Below are positions 63,664 through 64,000 of a stretch of 64,000 nt of DNA, in pieces. Location of the stretch: positions 496,001 to 560,000 of the forward strand of contig NZ_CP015963.1 in the NCBI RefSeq assembly GCF_001663155.1, read 5' to 3'. Numbering within the stretch: the first letter of the stretch is position 1; each line of letters begins with the position of its first letter. Position numbers and translations under genes: made by a program. The DNA comes from Altererythrobacter ishigakiensis (GTDB lineage Bacteria; Pseudomonadota; Alphaproteobacteria; Sphingomonadales; Sphingomonadaceae). Below the pieces are notes generated by a model. The model was not told the DNA's origin, ran no database searches, and saw nothing but the letters and a program-made list of their open reading frames with translations.

Positions 63664-64000
63664 CTAAGCCGGCAACTCGCCGTTGATGTATTTCATCAGC
63701 GTGGTCTGGAAATGGCGCACGCGGCTGTCCTGATAATGGCCCAGCTCCATCAAGCCATCCTTCATCGCCTTCATGCCGGTCTGGACATGCGGCAAGTTCG
63801 CCATGTCCTGATCGAACACGCCGGCGAGAGCTTCGCCCATGGTGTCCTTGGCCCAGGCAAAGGGCTCGTCATCGGGGATGTAGAGCCGCTCGACAGACTT
63901 GGGTCGTTTCTCGCCTTTGGGTGTCGGGAACAACAGCCGGATTTCCATGATGCACCAGTCTGGCGTGTCGCCCGGCAGCCAGCGATAGCACAGCGTCGGC
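63664..64000 (-). CDS. Rieske-type aromatic ring-hydroxylating oxygenase alpha subunit (C-terminal end only)
   Basis: The last 112 residues of a longer protein are visible; the gene continues beyond base 64000. The ending, with PDWCIMEIRLLFPTPKGE, GVFDQDMANLPHVQTGMKA and LGHYQDSRVRHFQ, fits the C-terminal part of the catalytic domain of Rieske oxygenase alpha subunits. The Rieske centre and the iron ligands are outside the window, so the call is by C-terminal similarity. It is in one transcription unit with the SDR. Confidence 0.72.
   Translation of the reverse strand, partial: PTLCYRWLPGDTPDWCIMEIRLLFPTPKGEKRPKSVERLYIPDDEPFAWAKDTMGEALAGVFDQDMANLPHVQTGMKAMKDGLMELGHYQDSRVRHFQTTLMKYINGELPA

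Overview
The window is a 64 kb piece of an alphaproteobacterial chromosome, most likely from the Sphingomonadales (Erythrobacteraceae-like). The pointers are high GC in most genes, a SciP/DUF1153 cell-cycle regulator (32032-32331), a DUF3035 lipoprotein, an EtfBA pair behind an alphaproteobacterial-looking promoter, and a degradative cluster with paired acyl-CoA dehydrogenases and a Rieske oxygenase. Genus is inference; no rRNA gene is present.

Region 1 (1-23.7 kb) is a surface-polysaccharide locus. Nucleotide-sugar genes come first: UDP-glucuronate epimerase (cut by the window edge), ManA, ManC and GalE. A large O-antigen ligase/polymerase-type protein and a WcaJ-type initiating sugar transferase follow, divergently arranged. 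A tightly packed minus-strand operon then runs from 20164 down to 8363: Wza, Wzc, two GT4 glycosyltransferases, a Wzy-type polymerase, a GT2 glycosyltransferase, an FkbM methyltransferase, a MurJ/Wzx-type flippase and two zinc-ribbon methyltransferases. Together these make a nearly complete Wzx/Wzy-type export system. Upstream of wza lies a two-gene phage-like cassette (HGGxGS protein plus a 203-aa protein), a 600-bp stretch without convincing genes, a four-copy 7-bp tandem repeat, and a GT-C-like membrane protein.

Region 2 (23.7-54.6 kb) is mostly housekeeping. It holds dnaJ-like/yihY/fabI; pdxH/CDF transporter/phzF-like; a serine hydrolase; mnmA; sciP with a small partner gene; a GlsB-type protein; an RND efflux pair whose permease carries an extra membrane insert; DUF445; a TonB-C protein; etfBA; sucC; a CysQ-like phosphatase; an OmpA-like lipoprotein; and a CNNM/CorC protein. 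A long minus-strand run follows: gpmA-purE-purK-folA-ribF-ileS-lspA and a DUF3035 lipoprotein. A tRNA-Thr(GGT) sits at 54947-55021.

Region 3 (55-64 kb) is a catabolic cluster: two adjacent acyl-CoA dehydrogenases, and divergently an operon of SDR (lacking its catalytic tyrosine), acetoin-type E1 alpha, E1 beta, a free-standing 76-aa lipoyl domain, an NTF2-like protein and an NmrA-like protein. It continues with a lipid-anchored cytochrome c, a deletion scar that decapitated a divergent DUF1330/TetR pair, an SDR, and the C-terminal end of a Rieske-type oxygenase. The E1/lipoyl operon, which has no E2 acyltransferase or E3 nearby, is the best candidate here for an undescribed system.
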